The notes beneath the pieces are model-generated. The model saw only the letters and a list, made by a program, of their open reading frames with translations, was not told the DNA's origin and ran no database searches. 64,000 bases of DNA. Origin: Diplonema papillatum (taxonomy: Eukaryota > Euglenozoa > Diplonemea > Diplonemida > Diplonemidae). Positions 1 to 8,934 of the stretch are shown here, piece after piece. The position numbers and the translations under genes were made by a program. The stretch lies in assembly GCA_030068145.1 (NCBI GenBank), contig JAPJBO010000450.1, forward strand, positions 1-64,000, written 5' to 3'. Position 1 is the first letter of the stretch, and every line of letters begins with the position of its first letter.

Positions 1-3000
1 GCGCGTTGTGAAGGCGCGTTCGGCGGCCGCTGCCGAAACACGTCTGGGCGTGCGATCCGTTGACGTCGGTCGCACCGTGCCCGCAAAGGCGGCACTCCCC
101 CGGCGCGGCCGCAATTGGAAGCCCCAACCGAAGCCGGACTGCCACCGCCAGCTCGGCCGGAGACAACCACATTGTGGTATCCGCCTCAGGGTTGCCGTAC
201 AACCACGCCGAAGCGTGCTTGCCGGAGCCGCTTTGGATCCGCGCCCGGATCCGGTCTTGAGCCCGGGTCAGGGCCTGACCCTGCAGTTGGCCGGAGTGGC
301 CGAGCTCCTCCGTCAGCGACTCGAGAAGGTTCTTCCTCTTCTCGGTGGCCAAGGCGGACGACCATGCCTTCTGTCCTCGCCCCTCGTACTCGGCTCGTGC
401 CTGCATGACGTCCTGGATCTTCTCCAGGACGGATTCATAGGTTGCAAGGCGCGGGTCGACGAGGGACGCTTGGACGGTGTCGTCCTGCTGCCACGTGAGG
501 TGTGGCAGCAGGGCCGGGGCCACGAGGGCGGGGAGATGCGGCCCCCCGTCCAGCGCCGCGGCGATGTGGGCAATCCCGCTCACGTCCGCACAGCTGTGGA
601 GGCCGAGGCCGCCCATCCTGACGGGTAGTGACGCCTGTGTCCACGACGCGTCATCGGTTTCGATCCCGGTGATCGTCGCGAGACAGGACTGGGTGACGCG
701 GTCGATGCCCGCGTAGTCGAAGACGGGCCCTGTCGCGCGCATGAGGTGCACCACTCCAACGAAGCCGGCACAGAACTTCGTCAGCGTGAGCGCCACGTGC
801 GCGTCAGGTAGGGACGCGATCACCCTCAGCTTCCTCTCGGCGCCCTGTGCCACCCGCTCAACGAACGCGCGGATCTTCTCCGGCGATCCGCACGGCACAC
901 CCAGGTGCTCGATCTCGTCGAGGGAGCACGTCTCGATGCCGTCTAGGCCCGCCGGTACCTCGGCACCCGGGGCAATCGCCAGTCTGCACTTGCCCCTATT
1001 GAGGCTCAGACCGACTGCTGCGGCTCGCCGCTCGAACTCGCACAGCCATCGCGCGATCGAGTCGAGTTCCCCGCCCGTTACCCCGTCGTCGAGGTAGAAC
1101 GTCAGGAGCTCGAGGCTGGCCCGGCTCAGCGCTGAGTGGTTGGGCGCGGCCTCCGGCTGCTCCTGAGGTGCCGGCTCCTGTGCTACTGGCCCGGCGCCCT
1201 CCGGATCCTCGGGGGCGCCTCGCGGTATCTGGGCCACCGGCGCCGGCGGAATCGGGCCCGGGAGCGCGAGGGCCGGCTCTCCGGGCTCCGCCGGGCCCCC
1301 GTGGGCTGGGTCCTCGGGTGGCGGTTGCGCTGGCCCCGGCTCGTGCGGTGGCGGTGGCCCCTGCTCAGGAGGGCCCTCTCCGCCTTCCACGGCTCCTGCG
1401 GGGTCCGCGGGCTCCTCCGGCCGCGGAGCCTGAGCGCCCGCCCCCGGGGCCTCTTCCGGCGCCGGCTGGACTGCCGGGCCGACCTGTGGCGCTGCCGCAG
1501 CCTCGGCCGGCGGCGGCGGCGGCGCGATGACGTCCTGCAGCGCCAGGCTGAAGAGGAGAGGCCCCAAGGGGTCCCCCTGTTGCACCCCACGCTCGGAAGT
1601 GAGCGTTTGGTCTCCAACTTGCAGTATGGAGTGCTTCCCGTATGCCGCCATGGTGTACGCCAAGACCTGGGGGGCATGCCTGCTGGCGCTTTGAATGATC
1701 GCCTCCCTCTGCAGGGAGTTGAATGCGTTCGCCAGGTCGATCTGGAGGATGCCCTTGCCCGCCCCGCCTTCCCTGCGGTACATGGCCGCCACCCTACGGA
1801 CGGCGAGAATTCCCGCGTCCGCTCCGGCCTTCACCCCGACACCGACCTGCCCGCTTCGCAGGAGCACGCTTTGCCCGAGCTCCTTTACCACCCGGTCGGA
1901 CGCGAGGACCTTTCCGGCCACCCTCCGCAGAATCTCGCCGCAGGCGATGGGTCGGATGCCGCCCCCTCTTTTCACCAGTGGGACCAGCTTGGCCCCGTAG
2001 AGGTATGGCCTGGCCGCCGCCGAAACCCTCCCGGACGAGAGGGCCCATACCGCGTCTGCCACAGCCTCCTTGAAGGAGCCGGAGCTGTCCCAGAGGTCCA
2101 GCAGGTGCTGCGCAGAGAGCCCGGAGGGGCCGGCCGCCGTGCCCTTCGGCATCTTCTTCAGCAGTCTCCGAACCGCACTCGGCGAGGGCCGTGCCACGTT
2201 CAGGCCCTGCATCGCCGGGTCGCCTTGCCACTCCTCGGCAGCCGGGTGGAGGGCCCTGAGCTGCGCCATGGTGGCCTCGTCTGGCGGGGCCGTCTGCGCT
2301 GCCGAAAGCGCCGACACCGCCCGCGAGTAACACCGGTCCCGCGCCCGCTTGATGACCTGGCGCACGGTGGGGGCGTCCAGGTCATCCACTGACCTGACCG
2401 CCGTCTGGAGCTCGACCCTGTGGTCGTTGTCCTCGACCGGGTAGGCACGCCGGCGCGCGCGACCTTGAGCCTTCCCAGCCGTGATGGCCAAGGCCTCCGA
2501 CCAGAGCGTCCCGAACAGGCCGTCCCTCCAGAGTCTGACCCGGCGGCGGAGGGCCTCTGTCACCGCTCTGCGTCCTCCCCGAGTGGTGGCCGCCAAGATG
2601 AGCGGGGCGAAGGCATATACCCGCAGCCACCCCGCGTCGTCAGATGCCCCCCGGAGCACAGTCTCAAACAGGGCGGCGACCTGCGGTTTCGCCGTTGTGG
2701 GGACCCTGTTCAGGGTGGGCACATTGGCCGCGGCTACCTGGGCAAAGGTGAACGGGAGCGCCGCCCCCTGAAACCATCTCCCCGGGGCCGCCTCCCCCCC
2801 TGGGGCCGCCTGCCCCCCCGGGGCCGGGGGGGGCGGGGGCCTCCGCACTGGCTCCAGCCCAGCGGCCACTCGACCTTGGTAGGCCCGGGAGCGGGGGCAC
2901 CAACTGCAATGCCTGCCCCTCCGCTCCCCGGGTCCCGCCGCATCCCTGCAGATGCAGACCGCCGCTCCTCCTTGCGGCCCGGCCGGCTGAGCCCTAACCG

Positions 3001-6000
3001 GTGGCGGAGGTACCGGTGGCACGACAGGAATTACTACGGGCGGGGCCGCGGGCGGCTCCCCTGGCGGCCCGGGATTGGGGTGGATGTCCCCGTCGCAACA
3101 CAGGTCGTCTCCTCCGCGCCCGGAGGAAACGACCTGTGCGGCGGCGGAGTCATCCATCCCTGTGGCCGCCCAGTGAGCCTGTCGGCCCCTCCTTCGTGGG
3201 CCCGGGTGCCGGGGGACGTCCCCGTCGTCGCACGGGTCGTCGCCGCCCCTTCCCAAGGAGACGTGAATCTCCGGGTCCGGGCTTGCTATCCCGGCCGCGT
3301 GCGCCACCCTCACGCTGTCCGGGAACAGGACGGGCGTAAGTGGCCAGCTGGACTGCGGGGGACCCGGGGGTTGGCTCTCCATGGCCGCTCCCCTCCCCTG
3401 GCCGGGCTGCGCCAACCTGTCCTTCACCCGCGCGGCGATGGCTCGCACTGAGGCGACCAGGCCCGCGCCCCTCCCCAGGCCCGTGTCGGGCTTCTGCCTC
3501 ACCGGGGCCGGCGTCCCGACGGGCGATCGTGACGCGGGGCGCTTGGCTCCAGTCGCCGGAGTCCCAAGCGTGGCCCCGCACACCCTCTCCAGAAGGCGTT
3601 GGCTCGCCGCGTCTACCGGGGGTCGCTGCTGCGGTTCCGGTGATCCGACCCCCGGAGCGGGGGTGCCGGATCCGCCGCTGACGTCTCGCTGCTCAGAGGC
3701 CGAGGCTTGCTCCGAACCCTGCGCCGGCTGGCTCGGCCCGGGCGCCGGCGAACCCGGCCGAAGGAAGCCCCCATCCATCGCCTCGGCCCCCTCCGACAGG
3801 AAGCTGGGCTCCGACGGCACGTACCCCCAGGTGAGCCCGGACGGGGGGGTCTCCCACCCTTCCTCGGGGCCTCCCGGCCGTCTGCGGCGCACGGCCGCCG
3901 GCGTACCGACCGGGGACCGCGATGCGGGGCGCTTGGCCCCCTGCCCCTGGTGGGCTTCAGAGCCCCCGGCCGGCGCCTCGGCCTGGCCCGGTTGCTGGGC
4001 TCCTTCCCGGCAGCCTCCTCCCGGGGGTTCTCGCTGATCGGACCCTCCCTCCGCTGCTGGCGCTTCGGCCGACGGCTGGCTCGGCGGCGCTGCGCCCGCC
4101 CCCGCGCCCCCGTCTCCGGGGTCGGGGCCTCCCTTGTCCCCCCCGTCGGCCCGCGGAGCACCCGCCCCCTCTTGAGCCAGTTCGTCGTCCGACTCGGAGC
4201 CCGAATCCGACCCGTCCTCGCCCGGTCCAGAGCCAGTCCCGGACTCGGAATCCGGAAAGGGGTTCGCCTCCGAGCTCCCTCGCAGGGCGCTCAGGTCCAC
4301 CCCGTGCCTGAACTTCCGGCTATGCCGCCTGTCCCGTGCCGAGCTGGCTTGGGCGGCGCCTGCGAGGGCGGCCGGGCCGGCCTCGCCGCCAGCCGCGACG
4401 TGGTCGGCCCGGACTCCCTCGCCTCCGGCGGCCGCGGGTTCGGCCTGGGCGGCCGCTGCTCGGTCGGCCTGGTCGACCTCGCCACTAGCGGCGACGGGGT
4501 CGGCCCGGACGGCCTCGCACCCGGCGGCGGCCGCGGCGGCAGGTTCAGCCCGATCGACCTCGCCCCCAGCGGCGGCGGGGTCAGCCTGGCTGGCCTCGCA
4601 CCTGGCGACTGCGGGGTCGGCCAGGTCGACCTCGCCACAAGCGGCGACGAGGTCGGCCTGGACGGCCTCGCACCCGGCGGCTGCGGGGTCGGCCAGGCCG
4701 ACCTCGCCACAAGCGGCGACGAGGTCGGCCTGGACGGCCTCGCCCCTGGCGTCTGCGGGGTCAGCCAGGTCGACCTCGCCACAAGCGGCGACGAGGTCGG
4801 CCTGAACGGCCTCGCACCCGGCGGCGGCGGGTTCTGCCTGGACGGCAACGGGGTCAGCCTGGGCCTGGTCGCCCTCCCTGCTTGCCGGCAACGACTGCGC
4901 CCTGGGACGCCCCGCCGGGACTAGCTCGACGTCCCGAGGAGTCGCCGGCGAGGACGCCGCCGACGACCTCGGGAAGTCCACCTCCTCGTCAAAGAGGCGG
5001 CGCCCCACCGGCAGATCGCCGGCCTGGGGGGCCTCGGATGCCTCACGCATCCCAGCGTCCCTTCCGGCCGGCTCCTTTGGCCCAGGGGCTACCGGCGGCG
5101 GGAGGAACGCAAACCCCTGGTGGGGCACCCTCGCCGCCCGCGGTGCGCTCGGCACCAGTGCCCTCTCGGCCTCCTCTTGTGGGGCGAGCCCCCGCAAGAT
5201 CTCCTGCATCTCGCCGAGAGATGCGTCCATCTCGGCGACGTGGGCTACGACGAGCTCGTCGTAGCCCCGACTCGCGGTCTCCCTGCGGTGCTGGGAGGCG
5301 TGCTGAGCGGCCTCGCCGGCGGAGGCGCTCAACCGCCCGCAAAGGCCACAGAGGGCCACCACCGGCGTGGCGGCCCAGCTGCGAAACCACTGGAGGTGCT
5401 CTTCCTCCAGCGCCTCCGCCTCCGCCTGCGCCCGGCGGACTCTCGCCCAAGCGTCCAGAACCGCGGGAAGCTGCGGTCCCTCCGGGAGCTCGTCGACGGC
5501 GTGTAGCGCCGTGGCCTGCACACCCTTGCTGGAGCGTGCAGGCCTCGGCCCGGTTGTCTGTGCTGTGTGTGTTTGTTTGGTTCGCAAAGGGGGGGGGTGG
5601 TACGAGCGGTTCGCAAACGGCGCTGTGGGTTTGTTGTTTGAAAAAAAGGGGCGTACCTCCCCCGCGCGCTGGTGCCGGTCCGGGCACCGGGTGTTCCGGC
5701 ATCTACCCTGCTTGAAGGCAGGGCAAATGGGGAGCAACCGGTGCTCGTACCGGCACTGGCTACGACGACAGCCTGCGCGCCGGAAGTTGAAGTTCCGACA
5801 GACTTCCTCCTTCCGGCCTGCGGGCTGCGCCGTGTTCACACGGGTGTCGGCGGCTGCGGCTGCGGCGACTGCGGCTGCGGCGGGAGCGCGTCTTCCCTGC
5901 CTCAGCGCCTCGGCGAACGTCGGGACGGCGGCATCGACGGCGGCATCGACAGCGGCGGCGGCGGAAGCGTCCTCTCCCCGCGCGACCGCCTCAGCGAACG

Positions 6001-6235
6001 TCCGGGGGGCGGCCCGGAGAGACGCGGCGAACGCAGCGGCGTCCGTCGGTGTCCGTGTCGCGGCGGCGGGGCACGCGAACCCCGGCCACCCGGCCGTCGA
6101 CAGGGCCGCTGCCCCTGCCGAGAAGGCAGCGGCCAGCTCCCGGCTGCCCGTCCCTGCTCCGAGGGCGGCAGCAGCCGTCCCGGCCCCGCCCGCCGGAGCG
6201 GGGGGCCCGCCACCCCCCGGGTCGGGGGCGGCCAT
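1..6235 (-). CDS. Non-LTR retrotransposon single ORF: CCCH zinc fingers + reverse transcriptase (3' end beyond window)
   Basis: Reading from an ATG at 6233-6235 the frame stays open to the window edge (about 2,078 codons, no stop met). Two CCCH-type zinc fingers lie near residues 146-188 (CRNFNFRRAGC..., CPAFKQGRC...). Then comes a long Ala/Pro/Glu/Asp-rich part with 24-residue repeats near 470-635. The reverse transcriptase follows: LLKKMPKGTAAGPSGLS (about 1355), RPIACGEILRRVAGK, IDLANAFNS (about 1497), GVQQGDPLGPLLFSLAL (about 1550) and the catalytic FYLDDG (about 1713). About 145 residues of Pro/Ala-rich sequence separate the last two motifs, where about 35-40 are usual. The visible end has C-x2-C-x10-H-x3-C (CRLCGHG...GSHAQTC) followed by RTRLHN, a pattern that precedes the restriction-like endonuclease in R2/NeSL-type elements. 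That endonuclease would lie off the window, so the clade is inferred. Copies of the enzyme make cDNA from the element's own RNA at a nicked target. The start is the first ATG after a poly(A) junction. Confidence 0.88.
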   Translation of the reverse strand, partial: MAAPDPGGGGPPAPAGGAGTAAAALGAGTGSRELAAAFSAGAAALSTAGWPGFACPAAATRTPTDAAAFAASLRAAPRTFAEAVARGEDASAAAAVDAAVDAAVPTFAEALRQGRRAPAAAAVAAAAAADTRVNTAQPAGRKEEVCRNFNFRRAGCRRSQCRYEHRLLPICPAFKQGRCRNTRCPDRHQRAGEVRPFFSNNKPTAPFANRSYHPPPLRTKQTHTAQTTGPRPARSSKGVQATALHAVDELPEGPQLPAVLDAWARVRRAQAEAEALEEEHLQWFRSWAATPVVALCGLCGRLSASAGEAAQHASQHRRETASRGYDELVVAHVAEMDASLGEMQEILRGLAPQEEAERALVPSAPRAARVPHQGFAFLPPPVAPGPKEPAGRDAGMREASEAPQAGDLPVGRRLFDEEVDFPRSSAASSPATPRDVELVPAGRPRAQSLPASREGDQAQADPVAVQAEPAAAGCEAVQADLVAACGEVDLADPADARGEAVQADLVAACGEVGLADPAAAGCEAVQADLVAACGEVDLADPAVARCEASQADPAAAGGEVDRAEPAAAAAAGCEAVRADPVAASGEVDQADRAAAAQAEPAAAGGEGVRADHVAAGGEAGPAALAGAAQASSARDRRHSRKFRHGVDLSALRGSSEANPFPDSESGTGSGPGEDGSDSGSESDDELAQEGAGAPRADGGDKGGPDPGDGGAGAGAAPPSQPSAEAPAAEGGSDQREPPGGGCREGAQQPGQAEAPAGGSEAHQGQGAKRPASRSPVGTPAAVRRRRPGGPEEGWETPPSGLTWGYVPSEPSFLSEGAEAMDGGFLRPGSPAPGPSQPAQGSEQASASEQRDVSGGSGTPAPGVGSPEPQQRPPVDAASQRLLERVCGATLGTPATGAKRPASRSPVGTPAPVRQKPDTGLGRGAGLVASVRAIAARVKDRLAQPGQGRGAAMESQPPGPPQSSWPLTPVLFPDSVRVAHAAGIASPDPEIHVSLGRGGDDPCDDGDVPRHPGPRRRGRQAHWAATGMDDSAAAQVVSSGRGGDDLCCDGDIHPNPGPPGEPPAAPPVVIPVVPPVPPPPVRAQPAGPQGGAAVCICRDAAGPGERRGRHCSWCPRSRAYQGRVAAGLEPVRRPPPPPAPGGQAAPGGEAAPGRWFQGAALPFTFAQVAAANVPTLNRVPTTAKPQVAALFETVLRGASDDAGWLRVYAFAPLILAATTRGGRRAVTEALRRRVRLWRDGLFGTLWSEALAITAGKAQGRARRRAYPVEDNDHRVELQTAVRSVDDLDAPTVRQVIKRARDRCYSRAVSALSAAQTAPPDEATMAQLRALHPAAEEWQGDPAMQGLNVARPSPSAVRRLLKKMPKGTAAGPSGLSAQHLLDLWDSSGSFKEAVADAVWALSSGRVSAAARPYLYGAKLVPLVKRGGGIRPIACGEILRRVAGKVLASDRVVKELGQSVLLRSGQVGVGVKAGADAGILAVRRVAAMYRREGGAGKGILQIDLANAFNSLQREAIIQSASRHAPQVLAYTMAAYGKHSILQVGDQTLTSERGVQQGDPLGPLLFSLALQDVIAPPPPPAEAAAAPQVGPAVQPAPEEAPGAGAQAPRPEEPADPAGAVEGGEGPPEQGPPPPHEPGPAQPPPEDPAHGGPAEPGEPALALPGPIPPAPVAQIPRGAPEDPEGAGPVAQEPAPQEQPEAAPNHSALSRASLELLTFYLDDGVTGGELDSIARWLCEFERRAAAVGLSLNRGKCRLAIAPGAEVPAGLDGIETCSLDEIEHLGVPCGSPEKIRAFVERVAQGAERKLRVIASLPDAHVALTLTKFCAGFVGVVHLMRATGPVFDYAGIDRVTQSCLATITGIETDDASWTQASLPVRMGGLGLHSCADVSGIAHIAAALDGGPHLPALVAPALLPHLTWQQDDTVQASLVDPRLATYESVLEKIQDVMQARAEYEGRGQKAWSSALATEKRKNLLESLTEELGHSGQLQGQALTRAQDRIRARIQSGSGKHASAWLYGNPEADTTMWLSPAELAVAVRLRLGLPIAAAPGECRLCGHGATDVNGSHAQTCFGSGRRTRLHNA
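4330..4850 (-). repeat. Coding minisatellite inside the retrotransposon ORF (72-base / 24-residue units)
   Basis: Six to seven imperfect units of 72 bases encode variants of AVQADLVAACGEVDLADPA plus five residues. They keep the reading frame of the reverse transcriptase and lack stops. The last three units are nearly identical, so part of the expansion is recent. The product is Ala/Asp/Glu-rich and probably a flexible linker between the zinc fingers and the reverse transcriptase. Confidence 0.8.
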
Positions 6236-6550
6236 GCGTGTGTTGGTGTGTGTGTGCTTTTTCTCAACGATTTTTTTTTTTTTTGGAGCACTTTTTTTCG
6301 GGTTTGCGGGTTTTTTTTTTTTTTTGGAGCACGGGACACTGTACAAGCCATGTTGGTACAGCGGGGCTGCCGGTATCCGGTTGCTTCCGGAGCGGGAGCC
6401 CAAAAAAATGCTTCTTCAGCACACAGTGAACGCCAGTCTCAAATGGTAAACATACTGTAAAACACGGCATACCTTGGCTGGAAAAGAGAAATATATAAAT
6501 AAATAGTTGGATTTTTTTTTTTTTCGAGACTGGAGGTCCTATGAACATAC

Positions 6551-6722
6551 GGGATACGAGAAGAACCCTCTTCCTCCGCGTCCACCCGCGGGGAAGATCT
6601 TACACCCGAAGAGAAGTTCCTTCACCAAGCGGCCATGTCATTTTGCGAATCGGCGCTTGGAGTGAAGGAAAGTCTCTTGGGAGCAAGTCTCCTGGGAATA
6701 AAAATTGCACCGCCATACTGTT
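6551..6722. repeat. Direct repeat, copy 1 (partner 7275-7424)
   Basis: About 150 bases are nearly identical to 7275-7424, starting GGGATACGAGAAGAACCC and ending ATTGCACCGCCATACTG. Copy 1 carries 24 extra bases (about 6649-6672) absent from copy 2. It lies inside the poly(A)-tailed cluster and is probably part of a retro-copied RNA. Confidence 0.85.
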
Positions 6723-7015
6723 GGATTCTTCGGACATGTATTAGCAAGGGGCAGGATCTTTTACGCCCGGGAAGGGTAGGTGCGCAGCTCGGACGCCAGA
6801 TACGAAGTAAGGGGCTTTCACCCACAGCAAAGGTACTGCTTGCCTGCCGCGTTTCGAAAAACACGTTTCCAGGGGACACCGCGAGGAGGTGGAAAGTCAG
6901 CTTTTGTCCCACCATTCAAATTGACCAACATCGAGAGACTCTGGGTGGATTCATCATCTAAAGGTCTAAACTTGTGTAAAGTGTAGATGCCGATGCCCGA
7001 ACCCAAACCCCAATT

Positions 7016-7130
7016 TGGGTTCGAGCGCTAGGTGTGGATTCGCTAGGTGTAGATTGCGCTTGGTGTAGATTCGCCCCTGTATGCTTGGGTTCGGGGCGCT
7101 GGGTGTAGATTGCGCTAAGTGTAGAACTGA
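7016..7130. repeat. Short imperfect repeat, GCTAGGTGTAGATT type
   Basis: Variants of GCTAGGTGTAGATTCG / GCTTGGTGTAGATTGCG recur about six times in 115 bases, interrupted by a GGGTTCGGGGC segment. There is no coding content. Confidence 0.6.
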
Positions 7131-7274
7131 TGTGAATTTGGAAGTTGCCGTTCGCCGAAGCTAGTCGTGGCCCGATAAATCCGATGTTTTTTTTTTTTTT
7201 TCAACTGGGAGCATCGTACGGGAAACAAATGGGGCTAGGGGTGTGTTGGGCTGGTTCCTGTTCAATTTTCTCGT

Positions 7275-7424
7275 GGGATACGAGAAGAACCCTCTTCCTC
7301 CGCGTCCACCCGCGGGGAAGATCTTACACCCAAAGAGAAGTTCCTTCACCAAGCGGCCATGTCATTTGGTCAAGTCTCTTGGGAGCAAGTCTCCTGGGAA
7401 TAAAAATTGCACCGCCATACTGTT
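7275..7424. repeat. Direct repeat, copy 2 (partner 6551-6722)
   Basis: Second copy of the repeat at 6551, lacking 24 internal bases. Same orientation, about 720 bases away, with the two copies in different poly(A)-bounded segments. Confidence 0.85.
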
Positions 7425-7439
7425 TCCAGACGTTTACCT

Positions 7440-7770
7440 GGTGCCTGGTCGGTGTTCTCCGTGTTTTTTTCGGTTCGTACACACACAAACAGCAAAAGGC
7501 ACAACCACACCACTGGCAGGCGCAGTTTTTGACCGCACCGGTTCACACTGAACCGGCGCCTGCCACACGGCACTGGGGAACCCCTTCTTTTTCTTTCTGG
7601 GGGTTCAGCTGGGAGCCTGGAAAGGCCGCCGCTTCGCCACAAGCAACCCTTTCTCGCACAGACACAGGAAATTCCACAACTTTGGCCCCGCAAGAAAAGC
7701 CAAGCACCAAAGCAACCTCGCCTTCGCAGCAAGAAAGACCCACTGGGGAGTCCAGCCTTCCGGAAATGTG
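7440..7770 (-). repeat. Spacer-like repeat with nested hairpin, copy A (partner 8345-8600)
   Basis: Lies directly after the 28S end on the minus strand, so it may be the native intergenic spacer. It shares order and many blocks with 8345-8600 (CACGGCACTGGGGA, GCCTGGAAAGGCCGC, CACAAGC). A nested structure is visible: outer stem 7515-7523 / 7556-7564 and inner stem 7539-7545 / 7549-7555 with loop CAC. Confidence 0.6.
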
Positions 7771-7790
7771 CCCTGAGTAACTCACGCATT

Positions 7791-7964
7791 CCTCTAGACT
7801 GGGTTCTGGCTTAGAGGCGTTCAGCCATAATCCATCCAGTGGTAGCATCACGGCACTGTCCGATCGAACAACCGTAGATACCAGGGACTAGAAACGGGAG
7901 TTCCTCTCGCACTACCCCGTGGAATGCGCTGGCCCGATGGGCTCTCTCTCCATCATTCGGGTAA

Positions 7965-8003
<39 letters not shown>

Positions 8004-8051
8004 GTTAGTGGGTGAACAATCCAACCCTTAGACAATTCTGCTTGTCTAGGT

Positions 8052-8083
<32 letters not shown>

Positions 8084-8118
8084 AACGTCGCTATGAACGC
8101 TTGGCTGCCACAAGCCAG
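7791..8118 (-). rRNA. 28S (LSU) rRNA 3'-terminal fragment
   Basis: The minus strand carries the conserved end of the large-subunit rRNA in order: CTGGCTTGTGGCAGCCAAGC, GTTCATAGCGACGTTGC, CGATGTCGGCTCTTCCTA, GGATTGTTCACCCACTAA, GTGAGCTGGGTTTAGACCG, the sarcin-ricin loop as GTGCGAGAGGAAC (A of the usual GTACGAGAGGAAC changed), GGTTGTTCGATCGGACAG, and GGATTATGGCTGAACGCC. The 5' edge is abrupt: normal 28S has GGGATAA before CTGGC, here an 18-base A run stands there. The fragment therefore begins at an insertion junction and is not a complete functional gene. Its 3' end merges into a spacer-like segment. Confidence 0.92.
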
Positions 8119-8344
8119 TTTTTTTTTTTTTTTTTTACGGGGCCTTCGAGGCAAACTGGGAAACACAAGCAAGACAATCAAGTTCCAAAGGGGAAGTTCA
8201 AATACTTCGTTTGTGGGCCGACACTCGGGTATTCTCCGGTGTCTTTTCGATTGGTGTGACTCAGTCCCTCCTGCTGCAAAATTTTGTGAAATGCAGGAGT
8301 GGACTTGTCACAGCCAACCGCACAGACAGCCTTGATTTTTTTTT

Positions 8345-8600
8345 AAACACCAGGCCGTACAGTTTGCCAGACAAGAAACCTGGTGCCTGACCTGGTGGGT
8401 TCTCCGGGTTCACTTCTTCACAACGAAAAACGGCACAACCACGAACACAGACAGGCGCGGTTTGAACCCGCACCAGTTGCACACTGCAACCGGCGCCTGC
8501 CCCACGGCACTGGGGACTCAGAAAAACGAAAGGAGAGTCGGCTAAGGGCCTGGAAAGGCCGCGGCTCAGCCACAAGCCGCCACCTGTCACTCAGACTGGG
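8345..8600 (-). repeat. Spacer-like repeat with nested hairpin, copy B, poly(A)-ended
   Basis: A diverged copy of 7440-7770 whose minus-strand end is an A run (8336-8344). The outer stem 8452-8458 / 8493-8499 and inner stem 8476-8481 / 8485-8490 (loop CAC) are kept although the inner stem sequence differs from copy A. A GGTTTGAACCC box resembles a pol III B box. Confidence 0.55.
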
Positions 8601-8788
8601 GCCAACTAATTCAAAAAACCGGGGGCACATTTTTCTTCGAGGGTCCCTCGCAAAGTCGTTGGGGGCTCTCAGGGTAGTGTCAGCACTGCCCACCCCCCGG
8701 CCCCCCCCCCCCCCTTTGCACTTCATCAGCCAAAAAAAACTCTTAGTCAAACCCGGGTGCTTCTGGGCCCAGGATCCCCCCAAAAACA

Positions 8789-8794
8789 ACTTCT
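8789..8794. repeat. Target site duplication ACTTCT (left) of fold-back element 1
   Basis: ACTTCT directly precedes the terminal repeat CATAGATGGCCG; the same six bases follow the right end at 10935-10940. Confidence 0.8.
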
Positions 8795-8810
8795 CATAGA
8801 TGGCCGGTTG

Positions 8811-8882
8811 ATAACGTTATATAACGTTATATAACGTTATAACGGTGATAACGTTATATAACGTTATATAACGTTATATAAC
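8811..8882. repeat. ATAACGTTAT palindrome array, left arm
   Basis: Seven or so head-to-tail copies of the self-complementary ATAACGTTAT, the subterminal part of fold-back element 1, mirrored by 10658-10922. Confidence 0.85.
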
Positions 8883-8934
8883 GGTCGAAAACGCAAAATA
8901 ACGGAAAAAATAACGCAAATAACGGTTTTTAGAA

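Larger units (their letters stand above)
6271..8600 (-). mobile_element. Cluster of poly(A)-tailed, 5'-truncated minus-strand segments
   Basis: Read on the minus strand, segments end in A runs at 8336-8344, 8119-8136, 7187-7201, 6512-6524, 6311-6325 and 6271-6284. Two of them share the same end, GTGCTCC followed by A. This is the signature of retro-copied RNAs in one orientation, placed head to tail or inserted into each other. No long conserved ORF exists here. The retrotransposon ORF starts 36 bases after the last A run, so that run probably marks its 5' junction. The source RNAs are unknown except for the 28S rRNA piece listed separately. Confidence 0.6.

Noticed and set aside
1136-3451. 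Long plus-strand frames of 300-400 residues over the retrotransposon
   Set aside because: They are antisense shadows of the GC-rich minus-strand ORF, which alone has RT motifs in one continuous frame.
3613-5715. Several 180-280-residue frames, both strands, Pro/Arg-rich
   Set aside because: Low-complexity translations of the 72-base coding repeats in the wrong frame.
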